From an uncultured Alistipes sp. (lineage in GTDB: Bacteria; Bacteroidota; Bacteroidia; Bacteroidales; Rikenellaceae): a stretch of 64,000 bases of DNA. Shown here one piece after another: positions 53,430 through 63,200 of this stretch. The position numbers and the translations under genes were made by a program. Numbering within the stretch: the first letter of the stretch is position 1; every line of letters begins with the position of its first letter. Below the pieces are notes generated by a model that was not told the DNA's origin, did no database searches, and saw only the letters and a list, made by a program, of their open reading frames with translations. The stretch is from contig CANQIF010000006.1 in assembly GCA_947623965.1 (NCBI GenBank), forward strand, positions 62,001 through 126,000, written 5' to 3'.

Positions 53430-54330
53430 CCCTCAACTTGACTTTATCCGGCAGGCGTATATATTGCGATAAAATAAAGTCGGCTGCCGAGGGTATCGGG
53501 GCGGGGGCTGTACGCCGAAGTGCGACTCCACCCCGAATATTTGTCTGGACAGAGACCTCCTGCACGGGTATTCCTCCTCTATCCCCTCTTGTACAGTTTC
53601 CCCTTTGCGGACGGGCTTGCCCTCTTGCCACAAAATTTTTCTTTGAGGGAGCCTAATACCCCTCCCGCCTCACGACTTCGGGAGCGACGCCACTCAATCT
53701 GCAAGCAGAGGCAGCGTCTTGTGTCCATTTTAACGCGAAAGTCCAGTTGGCAATATCTCTATTCGTCGCGAGGGAATAATCGCTATACGCCACGTTTAAG
53801 GCGCTCAATAAGCCGGTCGTAATCCATCTTGCTCTGCGAGCCGCAGTAAAGGTCGCCCATATCTATGATACCAAGAGTCAACTAGTCATTGAGAACATCA
53901 AAACGAGATTAGGAACAGGATTCCGCATATCCGATATTCGCTTTGTCGGAAGCTGACGTGCGAAGCCTATTGTCTGACCTGCAACATCATCATTGGGATT
54001 GGTATCGTCTTGTCGGCAATAGTCGCAAATGTCGTTCGGCGGATGATTGACGCAAAGTATTATCCATTTGTCGCACCAGTTGACAAGTCATATCCAGATT
54101 ATCTCGACTGTTCTCAACAAGTCTGCGTGCAAGTCATGGTGCTTTCTCCAACACAACTTTGTAGGAGTGAATAATATTCCGGGAATGAAACTGTCATCGT
54201 GAATGCTGACAACTAGACACTGTCATCTCGTCAATATATTCAAGTGGACAGTCGCGACTGTTCTGCCATTTACACAACTGACAAACTTATGGATATATGA
54301 CTGGACAATAGATTGTGGGAGATTAATGAT
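53430..54330. other. About 900 bases without a convincing gene; possible origin and gene remnants
   Basis: Base composition is mixed and no frame looks like a family. A 58-codon open stretch on the plus strand (53780-53956) reads in part LNKPVVIHLALRAAVKVAHI and ends ISDIRFVGS; a short minus-strand stretch overlaps it (ends KMDYDRLIERLKRGV at 53788). Neither is recognised; they may be gene ends. Two interleaved inverted repeats, GACTTTAT/ATAAAGTC (53440-53481) and CGGCAG/CTGCCG (53449-53489), and a third, CTCCCG/CGGGAG (53662-53684), could belong to an oriT or replication origin. The stretch 53950-54330 is AT-rich with repeated CGACTGTTCT (54108 and 54254 regions) and shows nothing else. Confidence 0.5.
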
Positions 54331-54453
54331 ATAAAAAATGGGACCCGACTCACGAAATCCCATCCAGTTAGGCTGGACCTATAAGGTCGTATGCAGAGCT
54401 ATGTGTGTGAAAGTATTGCGAGCCTCGCTGCTGCACTGTTTTCGAAGTCCGCA
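54331..54453 (-). ncRNA. Putative DRT3-associated ncRNA with CACACACA template
   Basis: Minus strand, immediately after the drt3b stop. Reading 5' to 3': CTGCA-type stem arm TGCAG (54435-54431) pairs with CTGCA (54396-54392); between them are a hairpin GCGA/TCGC (54428-54418) and a single-stranded stretch holding CACACACA (54409-54402). Then follow hairpins GACCT/AGGTC (54388-54376) and TCCAG/CTGGA (54377-54363), and finally ATGGGA/TCCCAT (54363-54338) with ATTTTTTAT, a terminator. My knowledge of DRT3 is that an ncRNA accompanies the two RTs and offers an AC-repeat template for making GT-repeat DNA; the 5' end and function here are inference. Confidence 0.65.
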
Positions 54454-56643
54454 TTAAGTGTACACTTCCTGCGAAACTTTCGCGCCCAACTCTTTTGTTA
54501 AATCTACATTAGTCCATTTAGTAAACATAAACTTATGACGCCGGAAATATTTCTCCATCAAAGTCTGTTGCGCCTCATTTATTCGCATAACCTTGCACAT
54601 AGTTTTTCTATCATTATGCGTTATATACGGGCATGCCAATAAATCAAGTGCAAGAATCATTAACTCGGCATCTTTCCTTGCGTCCGGCAAATTTACTGAA
54701 TTATATTTAATATCTATCCCTCTTATCAAATGTTTTTTATCATTCTCAAAGGCTTTGCTATTGCCATAGTAATACAACAGAATGATGATGGATAAAGCAT
54801 TGAGCTTGGATATATCAAATTCACCTTCGTTTGTACCGGCTAAATAGTTTTTTAAGGATTTGGCGTCTATTCCATATTGTTTTGGCATCGATTTCAGAGT
54901 TATCAAAAAGTACAAGGTTTCTATTTGTGCATGGATATCAAATGAAGTTGTTCTGAATACTATCATAATCTCATTTTGTATCTTCTTGAAGATATCATCT
55001 CTCAATGCCGACGAGAATCTTTTGATCGTCGTGCCATCCTTATCTTTATAGTTATTACTCAGGTAGATAATGATATTGTTCAATATGTTCATCATTTTAA
55101 GCGTTGTATTCACTCGCTTGCAATCAGAATACAAGAAAAATATCACCTCTATCAGACCTTCAAGATATCGATGCAGCATCTTTTCCATTTGGGAAACCTT
55201 CTTTTGACATTCGTCCTTGCGATACTCCTGTGTAACGGACTTACGTAAGATGTAGAATTTTTTATCAAACTTTTTGAGAAGTGACTCAAGTTTTGTAGAG
55301 ATTACGGCAAGAGTATAGTTCATAATATCCTTGCTTTTTACATTATTCTCTACCATTAACGACTTAAATGCCCTATTTACTTCTTTAGAATTAGCACAAA
55401 GAAAGTCTTTACATGCTATTGCGTCATCAATCTTTCTCTCATTAAAATCTTCTATTTCTTCATCTTCATCGGTTTCATCCTCCAGTATGTCTATATCCTG
55501 ATGATGCTTACGCATTCTGATAAAATCTGATAGGAGCGTATCAATCTTAATTTTAGACATTGAGATAGGTGTAATGAACGGTCGTTCCCAATCAATACTT
55601 TTTTCCTTACTAATACATAATTTATATTCATGTAGCAAGTCCTCAAATTCCGACATAACTCTTTCAAGAACTTTTTCATCATTATAATAAAAGAATACAT
55701 CGTCAACATATCGATAACAGCAGTAATGCTCATTGAAATTGTAGCCAGCAGCAAGAAGATTCTGCTTTACCCTTTTGTCTATATATTGGAGTATTATTTC
55801 TGCAAATATTCTGGAGAATTCAGGCCCTATAACTATACCGTTGGTTTCATTATAGTTCATTTTCTGCATAATGTTATCCCAATCATCTCCAAAAGATATA
55901 GCTTTCCCATTAAGATGTTTTTTATATTCTTCCTTACCTCCACTTACAGCCCAAGTGAAGGAATGGGTATATATGCTATCAAAGCAACTTTGAATGTCAA
56001 ACTTATGCAAATGCTCAAATCGTTTTTCTGCATTTTGGTATCTATAGTCTTCGTAGAACTTATAGATATTAGAGTATTCTTTATAACTAAAATATGTTTT
56101 GAGATTCTCGTATTCATTAAAGAACAACTCTAATTTATCCGTCTTCTGCCCCAGCAATGTATGGTGCAGTCTATCCTTGTAGTAAAAATAGCACGCCACA
56201 CGCTCTGGATGCCGTAAAGAGAATTCATCCTGTCCGCAATAATACAATATTAGACTTTTGTACTTCTCATAAAATGATACGATCTCGATTTGATTCATCG
56301 GATGTATCAAAGCCAGTCGACGAAGTCTATGCGGTTTGTGCTGAATCTTGTATAGAAATGGAATACTTACAGTCTTGTTACTAATTTTCTCCTGATTATT
56401 TGTCGAAGTGGTTAGGTCTTTGTTCAGATAAGGAGAAAAAATAAAATTTAGCACAGCCAACGCATCTTTATTGATGCCATCTTTCCATGATAGTTCATTA
56501 CCGTCAAATTTTATTCCATTACTAACAAGATATCTGTAAAAATAACGGTTAGTAAAAATTACAGGCAGCTCATATGGAAGGACATCGGATAACAACACGC
56601 GTTCTTTCTTGTATTTGAGGCGTATTTTCTTTCTTGCTCTCAT
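54454..56643 (-). CDS. drt3b: Reverse transcriptase of type 3 defence system, Drt3b-like
   Basis: A 729-residue reverse transcriptase (from ATG 56643, overlapping the drt3a stop as ATGA; a GTG/ATG extension to 56652 is possible). Counting from 56652, motif A has the catalytic Asp219 in HLHKFDIQSCFDSIYTHSF, motif B is NGIVIGPEFSRIFAEIIL and motif C is YVDD at 315-318 (CYRYVDDVFFYY), so the polymerase is intact. A long C-terminal helical region (about 400-730) lacks any nuclease motif. Size, the unusual IGPEFSR motif B and pairing with the smaller RT fit the UG8/Drt3b group of defence-associated RTs. It is AT-rich and unlike group II intron or retron RTs, with no maturase or retron msr seen. 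Part of the rhuM-drt3a-drt3b-ncRNA unit. Confidence 0.85.
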   Translation of the reverse strand: MRARKKIRLKYKKERVLLSDVLPYELPVIFTNRYFYRYLVSNGIKFDGNELSWKDGINKDALAVLNFIFSPYLNKDLTTSTNNQEKISNKTVSIPFLYKIQHKPHRLRRLALIHPMNQIEIVSFYEKYKSLILYYCGQDEFSLRHPERVACYFYYKDRLHHTLLGQKTDKLELFFNEYENLKTYFSYKEYSNIYKFYEDYRYQNAEKRFEHLHKFDIQSCFDSIYTHSFTWAVSGGKEEYKKHLNGKAISFGDDWDNIMQKMNYNETNGIVIGPEFSRIFAEIILQYIDKRVKQNLLAAGYNFNEHYCCYRYVDDVFFYYNDEKVLERVMSEFEDLLHEYKLCISKEKSIDWERPFITPISMSKIKIDTLLSDFIRMRKHHQDIDILEDETDEDEEIEDFNERKIDDAIACKDFLCANSKEVNRAFKSLMVENNVKSKDIMNYTLAVISTKLESLLKKFDKKFYILRKSVTQEYRKDECQKKVSQMEKMLHRYLEGLIEVIFFLYSDCKRVNTTLKMMNILNNIIIYLSNNYKDKDGTTIKRFSSALRDDIFKKIQNEIMIVFRTTSFDIHAQIETLYFLITLKSMPKQYGIDAKSLKNYLAGTNEGEFDISKLNALSIIILLYYYGNSKAFENDKKHLIRGIDIKYNSVNLPDARKDAELMILALDLLACPYITHNDRKTMCKVMRINEAQQTLMEKYFRRHKFMFTKWTNVDLTKELGAKVSQEVYT

Positions 56644-58064
56644 GATAACCAATCGCTTATTTCCGCTAATCTTTGAGGAGTAAACTTAAACATAATATGG
56701 TCGATCCAACGCTGCTTGAAATCAATAGCATGAATCTTCTTTTTGATTGACTCTATATATTTTCGCCTATCGTCTAATCCTTTCAATACATTCTCATATA
56801 GCATTACATTCTTATCTGATAGATAAGAGGTTAAACTCTCTAAATCGGTTAAGTCCGTTAAAAGGTCATGCCCAAAGAACAATCCAGCTTTGACTCGTTC
56901 TTTGGACTTTGTTAGTCTATAATTCCCTGATATTAAATCAAGAGAATCTAAAAGATCTCTTTTCGCTTTTTTAATGTTTCTCTTGCTAACCTTTTCAAAA
57001 TGCGTAAATGCTGTGTCTATTTTATGTTTAATCCTATCAATCTTCTTGTCAGACATACCAAAATCCGCATTTATCACATTACTTGGTTTAGAAATAGTAA
57101 TCTTATAGCCTAAATATGTAAACTGTTGTTTTTTAGTACTATCATAGAAATTAAAGAGTTTGCATTTATCTTCTATCGGATCGTTCTTTTTAATCTCTAA
57201 TCCATACTTGGCAAAAAGTTCTTTAAGAGCCTTATAGTATTGGCAAATATTTTGATTATTAGGAAGCCCTGCTAAAATTAGCAAAATATCATCCACATAA
57301 CGGGCATAAAATATAACTTCTTCTCGATTTCGAATATGTTGATCTATATCATGCATATATATTTCAGAGAGATACGAACTTATTCCTATGCCTCTGGGAA
57401 CACCACAATCAGTCTTGATTTTATGGGTATCTTTTTGTCTATTATATTCTGACAATATTCCTCTAATCATTCCTTTCGTCTTGTTATTCACAAGGTTATT
57501 AGCATTTATTTTATCCAATAACGCTTGTTGTGGAATAGACTCAAAGAAACTGGTGATATCTGTACGAATGAGGTAAAATGGTGCTGTTGTATTCAAAAGC
57601 AATTTAACATTAGACATAATCTGATGTTTATTTGCCTGTTTTACATTAAACAGTCCTCTCAATATTCGCTGTAAGTTCTTAATGGCATAAAAATACTCCC
57701 ATTGACTGGTGTCAATTGTGAATATTTGTTTATCATTCTCCGTATAATTTGTTATTAGGAAGGCAAAATCTTTATTATTAGCAGTTTGCGCATATTTACA
57801 TAGTTCATTTTTTAATTCTTTATCCCTATCTATTTGTTTGTTTTTTACTGAAGATTTAAGTTCTTCCAATGCCGCGACATCTTCTTCTGTTCGATTACTC
57901 TTTTTCTTTTTTGTAATCTCATTAGCCGCACTTTTCTTCGCCTTTATCTCCGCGACAATATTTCTGTAAGGTTCCGGCATTGTGTCAAATGCGATATGAC
58001 CCTTACGATTCTCCTCTTGGAAGATTGTGAGGTAATTTTCAGCTGAAAATGATTGGTCGAACAT
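56640..58064 (-). CDS. drt3a: Reverse transcriptase of type 3 defence system, Drt3a-like
   Basis: A 474-residue reverse transcriptase starting MFDQSFSAENYLTIFQEENR, an opening that I associate with the UG3/Drt3a group. Motif A holds Asp169 in LIRTDITSFFESIPQ, motif B is GVPRGIGISSYLSEIY, motif C is YVDD at 256-259 (FYARYVDDILLIL), and motif D-like IKKNDPIEDKCKLFNF follows; all are intact. Residues 40-85 are a charged coiled coil. Its stop overlaps the start of drt3b by ATGA, so the two RTs are made together in matched amounts. In DRT3 systems both enzymes are needed for phage defence. The start lies 6 bases after the RhuM stop. Confidence 0.87.
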   Translation of the reverse strand: MFDQSFSAENYLTIFQEENRKGHIAFDTMPEPYRNIVAEIKAKKSAANEITKKKKSNRTEEDVAALEELKSSVKNKQIDRDKELKNELCKYAQTANNKDFAFLITNYTENDKQIFTIDTSQWEYFYAIKNLQRILRGLFNVKQANKHQIMSNVKLLLNTTAPFYLIRTDITSFFESIPQQALLDKINANNLVNNKTKGMIRGILSEYNRQKDTHKIKTDCGVPRGIGISSYLSEIYMHDIDQHIRNREEVIFYARYVDDILLILAGLPNNQNICQYYKALKELFAKYGLEIKKNDPIEDKCKLFNFYDSTKKQQFTYLGYKITISKPSNVINADFGMSDKKIDRIKHKIDTAFTHFEKVSKRNIKKAKRDLLDSLDLISGNYRLTKSKERVKAGLFFGHDLLTDLTDLESLTSYLSDKNVMLYENVLKGLDDRRKYIESIKKKIHAIDFKQRWIDHIMFKFTPQRLAEISDWLS

Positions 58065-58070
58065 ATCCAG

Positions 58071-59054
58071 TTAGTCTTGTTTTTTATTATTCAACATCTT
58101 AATGGCTCGGTCGAAATCGCTCTCGAACAGGCTCATTTCACGCTGGCGATATATCTCGAACTCCTTTTCGGCCTTTTCTATTGCCTCTTTGTGTGATATA
58201 TTGCCCTTGCCAATCAACACCTTCCGTTTGTTGGCGATGATTTGATTGTCGAGCGTCTCTATCCAATCTTTCATCGTCATCGGGTTCATCTCCAATGCCT
58301 GAAACTCGGCGAAGTCCAAAAAACCGGATACCAGCAGATTCAAGCGTTGTAATTCAATTTCCGACAGATAATTCTTGGCAATTTTCACATCGTCTTTGGT
58401 TACGTAATTACCTTTGAAGTTCGTCATCCCAACAAAAGGCTTTTCGTTATCCACACGGTTATATATTACCTCTGCGGCGGTATTCTCATGGACTGCATAG
58501 TGGAGTTTGTTCTGGACCGTAGCGAAGAATGTTTTGGTCATATCGCTGCGCGGGTCGTAGTCCACGGCGGTCGCATAAATATCCGTAACCTGCTGATAAA
58601 AATTGCGCTCACTGCTGCGAATATCGCGGATGCGCTGCAAGAGTTCGCGGAAATAGCGGTTACCACCCTGTTTGAGCCGCTCATCGTCCATCGCAAAACC
58701 TTTCTGGATATATTCGTGTAACCGTTGCGTCGCCCAACGGCGGAAACGGGTTGCTATCTGGGACTGAACACGATACCCCAAGGCAATAATCATATCGAGG
58801 TTGTAATGGTCGATACTACGTTTCACTTGCCGAGTGCCTTCGGTTTGAACTAACAAGAATTTCTTGTGAGTTGCCTCATCCAACTCATTATCATGATATA
58901 TATTGGCAATATGCTGCGCGATATTCTGCTGCGTCGTATCGTATATCTCTGCCAACTGATTCTGCGTAAGCCACAAATCTTCGTCGGCAAAGCGGACTGA
59001 CACTCGCGTTACTTCGTTGTCGTCTTGGTAGATGATTATTTTGTTATTGTCCAT
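58071..59054 (-). CDS. RhuM-family protein
   Basis: A 327-residue protein of the RhuM family (named from a Salmonella pathogenicity island gene of unknown function). The N-terminal part reads VRFADEDLWLTQNQLAEIYD followed by TTQQNIAQHIANIYHDNELD, a helix-turn-helix-like segment, and HYNLDMIIALGYRVQSQIATRFR with RWATQRLHEY, the conserved RhuM core. The C-terminal half (about 150-327) is helical, with LNLLVSGFLDFAEFQALEM. Such genes are often found in restriction-modification and defence islands. Here it is 6 bases upstream of drt3a on the same strand, so it is probably the first gene of the DRT3 operon. Whether it regulates, senses or merely hitchhikes is unknown. Confidence 0.88.
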   Translation of the reverse strand: MDNNKIIIYQDDNEVTRVSVRFADEDLWLTQNQLAEIYDTTQQNIAQHIANIYHDNELDEATHKKFLLVQTEGTRQVKRSIDHYNLDMIIALGYRVQSQIATRFRRWATQRLHEYIQKGFAMDDERLKQGGNRYFRELLQRIRDIRSSERNFYQQVTDIYATAVDYDPRSDMTKTFFATVQNKLHYAVHENTAAEVIYNRVDNEKPFVGMTNFKGNYVTKDDVKIAKNYLSEIELQRLNLLVSGFLDFAEFQALEMNPMTMKDWIETLDNQIIANKRKVLIGKGNISHKEAIEKAEKEFEIYRQREMSLFESDFDRAIKMLNNKKQD

Positions 59055-59160
59055 TATAAAACCTTAATATCATTCCATATACTTTTGATATTCTGTTCTC
59101 CACCGTCGCTGAATCTCAACAATGGCGGATTTTGATAAAATATTTCTATAATTTGATATT

Positions 59161-59183
59161 AAAAAAACAGATTTATCAAATCT
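59161..59183 (-). terminator. Terminator of the RelA/SpoT-type gene
   Basis: AGATTT and AAATCT (59169-59183, 3-base loop) followed on the minus strand by GTTTTTTT (59168-59161). It lies 14 bases after the stop and separates the upstream restriction unit from the rhuM-drt3 unit, which therefore needs its own promoter in 59055-59160. No clear TAnnTTTG was found there. Confidence 0.75.
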
Positions 59184-59196
59184 CATATTTGAGACC

Positions 59197-60249
59197 CTAT
59201 TTTACCCATCCTCTTTTTTTGCAATTAGCCATCATTGTATCAATCGCCGTTAGAAACTCACTCGTATCCAAAAAATAACTCGGATAGGCTTCTTGTAGTT
59301 CTTGCATTTGGGGAACAGAAACAAGAACTACGGCGTTATTATTTTTTTCTACCCCTTTTTCTAATTGCGAATAGAATGCAGACGCTTGTTGCTCATTTTC
59401 TTTGGGGAAAGCCTTAATACGAATTCTTTTATTATTGAAGTTTATGTCTAATATGTAGTAACCATCTGTATAATTCTCTTTTTTAGCAAAGGTATTGGTC
59501 GCCCTTAGTGCTTTCAAGGTATCATTGAAATGCTGGTCAATATTGAGTGAATATAATTGTGTCATTAAATCCTTCATTTTGTACTGCATTTCCGAATGTT
59601 CCTTAAGAATTGGTGTCTTCTCTTTAATTGCAAAAAGAGAACTTACTATTTTGAAAAATGTTATCCAATTTTCATCTCCTTGACTGGATTTTAAGGCAGT
59701 CCCTGTTATTAGTTCCGCCGTCTCTACTGCCATTGCCCAAGAGTGTTGTAGTTTTGTCCTTAATTGTAATTCGATCTTCATTCCATCAACATCATTATTT
59801 AACGAATGATACCTGTAGACGAAATGGATGCTTCTATAACCGCTCACTTCTTTTGGTGCTTCTATATAATTCATAGGAGCTTTTGTCAACTCAAAACAGT
59901 CTGGGATATTCGTTGTAATAAAAGCCAATGCCTTATTAAGACTACTCATATTAGGTACGACTATACGCAGCCCTCCAATATCTTGCATTGTTCCGAGTCC
60001 AGACTGCGGATTTCTATCCAACTTATTCAAAATAGACGACAATCGCTTTAGCCTTCTCGAAACGGAGAAGCCGCGAATATTATGTCGTGTCAAAAGAGCT
60101 ACTATAAAATTTTGTAACTCATTTAATACGATAAGGTGCAATGACCTCCAATCGTCAATAATACAGATGGCATTATCCACCTCATTTTTATCACTGGATG
60201 TCAAAGCGACATTGCCGGCTTTACTTATTCTTTTACTTCCGTATTTCAT
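59197..60249 (-). CDS. RelA/SpoT-domain nucleotidyltransferase (alarmone-synthetase-like)
   Basis: A 350-residue protein with a synthetase domain at about 40-180. Visible family residues: the basic patch SRRLKRLSSILNKLDRNP (64-81) for ATP, MQDIGGLRIVV (88-98) with the metal-binding Asp90, YIEAPKEVSGYRSIHFVY (128-145) with the G-loop Tyr138, and KIELQLRTKLQHSWA (158-172) with Glu160. There is no HD hydrolase domain, so it cannot degrade alarmones. The C-terminal part (about 190-350) is family-unknown, with a beta/alpha end (NNAVVLVSVPQMQELQEAY). It is 20 bases downstream of the restriction gene and likely cotranscribed. Either an alarmone synthetase or a toxSAS-type defence toxin is possible; an antitoxin gene is not adjacent. 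Confidence 0.82.
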   Translation of the reverse strand: MKYGSKRISKAGNVALTSSDKNEVDNAICIIDDWRSLHLIVLNELQNFIVALLTRHNIRGFSVSRRLKRLSSILNKLDRNPQSGLGTMQDIGGLRIVVPNMSSLNKALAFITTNIPDCFELTKAPMNYIEAPKEVSGYRSIHFVYRYHSLNNDVDGMKIELQLRTKLQHSWAMAVETAELITGTALKSSQGDENWITFFKIVSSLFAIKEKTPILKEHSEMQYKMKDLMTQLYSLNIDQHFNDTLKALRATNTFAKKENYTDGYYILDINFNNKRIRIKAFPKENEQQASAFYSQLEKGVEKNNNAVVLVSVPQMQELQEAYPSYFLDTSEFLTAIDTMMANCKKRGWVK

Positions 60250-60269
60250 ATGGAGTGTCTTTTTAGCAA

Positions 60270-63200
60270 TTATTCCATTGGTTTGATCATTGAGTCGATG
60301 AAGGCGATTTCGTCGGAGGACAAGCCGTATTTCTCATATAATTCTGCATCTGTCCATGATTTGGTGAAATCCAACAACGGAATTAAGTCGAATACATTTT
60401 GATTCACCTGCATCGTTCCATGTCCATAATACAGTAGGAATAAGAACAGTCGCGTTTTCATAAATGCAAAACAATTATCTCGTTCCTGCTGTGTATCAAA
60501 CGGCCCGATTAACAAAAATGTTTCTGTACATATTTCTTTCGGTGCGGCTTTAATTGGACTTGGCGGAATCGTTGCATTTGTCGAATAAGTTGTAGTAAAG
60601 AAAATTTTATACTTATCGATTGCTTGATATCTATCTGTTGCCAATTCGGGATTCACGTATCCTTCGGTACGACGTGCTCCACCTTTAATGCCTTTTACTC
60701 CATATATTTTTAGCGCCCCTTCAAACTGCCTTTCTTGCAAATTGGCATTTGCATATTTCTCGGGATTATTAAACAAATCTTTTCTAATGCCAAACGGTTT
60801 GGTTCTCGATACTATCGACGAGAACTTATTGTCTACACTCGTTTTATCCAAGATTGATATAATACGAGAATCGCGTATTATATATGATGAGTATTTGGAT
60901 GTTAATGACTGTGCCTTATTTGCAGTCCCGTCATTGGCTATAAACGTATAGTCAATCTTATCTTCATAGGTGTTGTCTCTCAAAAAATAACAAATACCTC
61001 CGTCGACATGTAGAGTGGGAAAGCATATAGCTGCATTTTCATAATCAATCATAATCCGTAAATGCTTATCCTGCTGCATTGCATTCCGAAAATCATTCAA
61101 TTCAGTACGCCCTCCTACCATCCATTTCGACGGCATAATTAAATCTATATATTTTGCCTGCATGACCTCGGCTTGTTCGACGAACTTCTGATATATAGGT
61201 GCTGCTGCATCTGAAGAAGCTCCGCTTCCGTCATTTGCTTGATAGGGCGGGTTGCCGATAATTACATCGAATTTCATATCTTTTAATTGCGTTATTATTT
61301 CTTCGTTATTTTCGCCGATAAGGTCATATGACGTAAAATCGGCAAATATATTCTCAACCGGCACTCCGAGCAGGGTGTAAACCTTGCGGGTAAACTCGTA
61401 AGTCAGTTTAGACGTGGGTATTGCATACAAACTATCTTTGACTTTTTCGCCGAACTGTTTGTACAATGCAATAGAGAACTCGCCTTGTTTCGAAGCAATG
61501 TCGAGGAATCTCGCACCTTCTTTTGCGCTCAGTTCTTCGAGCGGCAAGATAGCCACCATTTCATCGGCGACCTTTACCGGCGTAACCACTTCCGAATCCG
61601 ACAAGCGCCCGAATTTGCGCATGGCGACCTCTACACGCTCGACAGGTTGCAAACTATCGTCGCGCATCAAGTCGTTTGTGTTCTCGATTTTATAGTCGAA
61701 CTTCCGCAAAATGAACGGATTGCTTTTGTTCTGAATCAACGTCAGAACCTCGGCATTCAACCCGAGATGCTTGGCTATACGTCGGTTGTCCTCCGTTGCC
61801 GGAATCTGCGCAATCACGTCTTCCAGCGATTTGACAGTCGATTCGGTCAGGAAGGCAAAGAAGAGAATCCGAGCATAATATGCAGCCAATCGCTTTTCGA
61901 GTTTATCATCTTCTTCGGCTTCCGCCGGCTGGTCGGGTTGTGCGGGTTGTGTGTCCGAATCGGCGTGCGGCTCGGCGTCGTTTTTCGGGTCATCCGTTGT
62001 ATCGGGTATGTCCATATCATCGCCGTCGCCCTCCGTCGGTTTAATCTGCAATCCGTTTTTAGCATCGATGGGAGCGATGCCGTGAATTACCTTCAAAATA
62101 TCGGCATCCTCCAACAGCGCGACGTCTGCCGGAATCTCCGATGCATCATCCAATATGCTACGTGTACGTGAATATTCGCGGACGGCATCGGTGATATTTA
62201 TCGGTGTAGCCTCTTGCAACTTGTGTTTGTTCAGCACGATGATGGGCGAGACAGACAATTCCTTTGCAATGCGCTCTTTTAGTCGGGTATTGCCCTGCAC
62301 CTCCGTATTGACATTGTAGAACTGCGACTTCAACTCCTGCAAACGGAATATGCGATTCGGGTCGAAGTCCACGAGCAACGTCTGCGGCTTCATGTTGTAT
62401 TTGATAGTCTTGCCACTTTCGTCCTTGAAGGTCATAATATATTGATTCTGCAATCGGAATATCGCTTGGTCATACTCTTGCGGTGAAGCAGTACCTTTGA
62501 GATAGAGCATCGTATCCCATTGCGGCACGGTCGTACCCGTCAGCATCCGATTGACGGTCAAGGTCAAAGTTTTACGATTGCGTTCTTCGCAGGCTTTAAT
62601 TGTTCGCTTGACATCTTCCGTTGTTTTGTACTTACGTTCATCATCGAATCCTGCAATATTGATAATCTCGTATTCACCAAGATTTTTGAAGCAGCCCATG
62701 TTATTTTGAATCAATGCCGCCATTGCGTCGCATGAAGCGCGAAAAGGCAATACGCAGACGATATGACGGCACATCTTGCCCTCTTTGATTTTGCTATAAT
62801 CGAGAAATCCGAGCAGATTTTCATCCTCTTTTGTCCCATCAATAACCTCCAACAAATCCAATATCTCGGGTTCGTGCATGAACTGACGATGGCTGCCGTC
62901 GGCTTGACAGGTCATAGAATGCGGACGGAACAACTCGGAAAATGCGCAGGTAATGCTGCTCTTACGCATCTCCTCCATTTTTCTCATCGAGGAGGCATTC
63001 GGATTGAATGCGAAACGAATCATCTGCGGGAATCCGTAGTAGGGATTGTCCCATTCGTTGCAATCATCGTCTTTCAGATGCGCGTCGTCCCATTGCTTCT
63101 GGGCCTCAATGATATCCGTAAACTGAACAAAGCCGACAATATCCTCCTTTTGGAACTCATCGCTCATCAAGATACGGTAAGGTGTGCCCGAAAGATGTAG

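Noticed and set aside
54454..58064. Retron, group II intron or diversity-generating retroelement as the source of the RTs
   Set aside because: No msr/msd pattern upstream, no intron domain V or maturase-endonuclease region, no template/variable repeat pair; two overlapping RT genes point to DRT3 instead.
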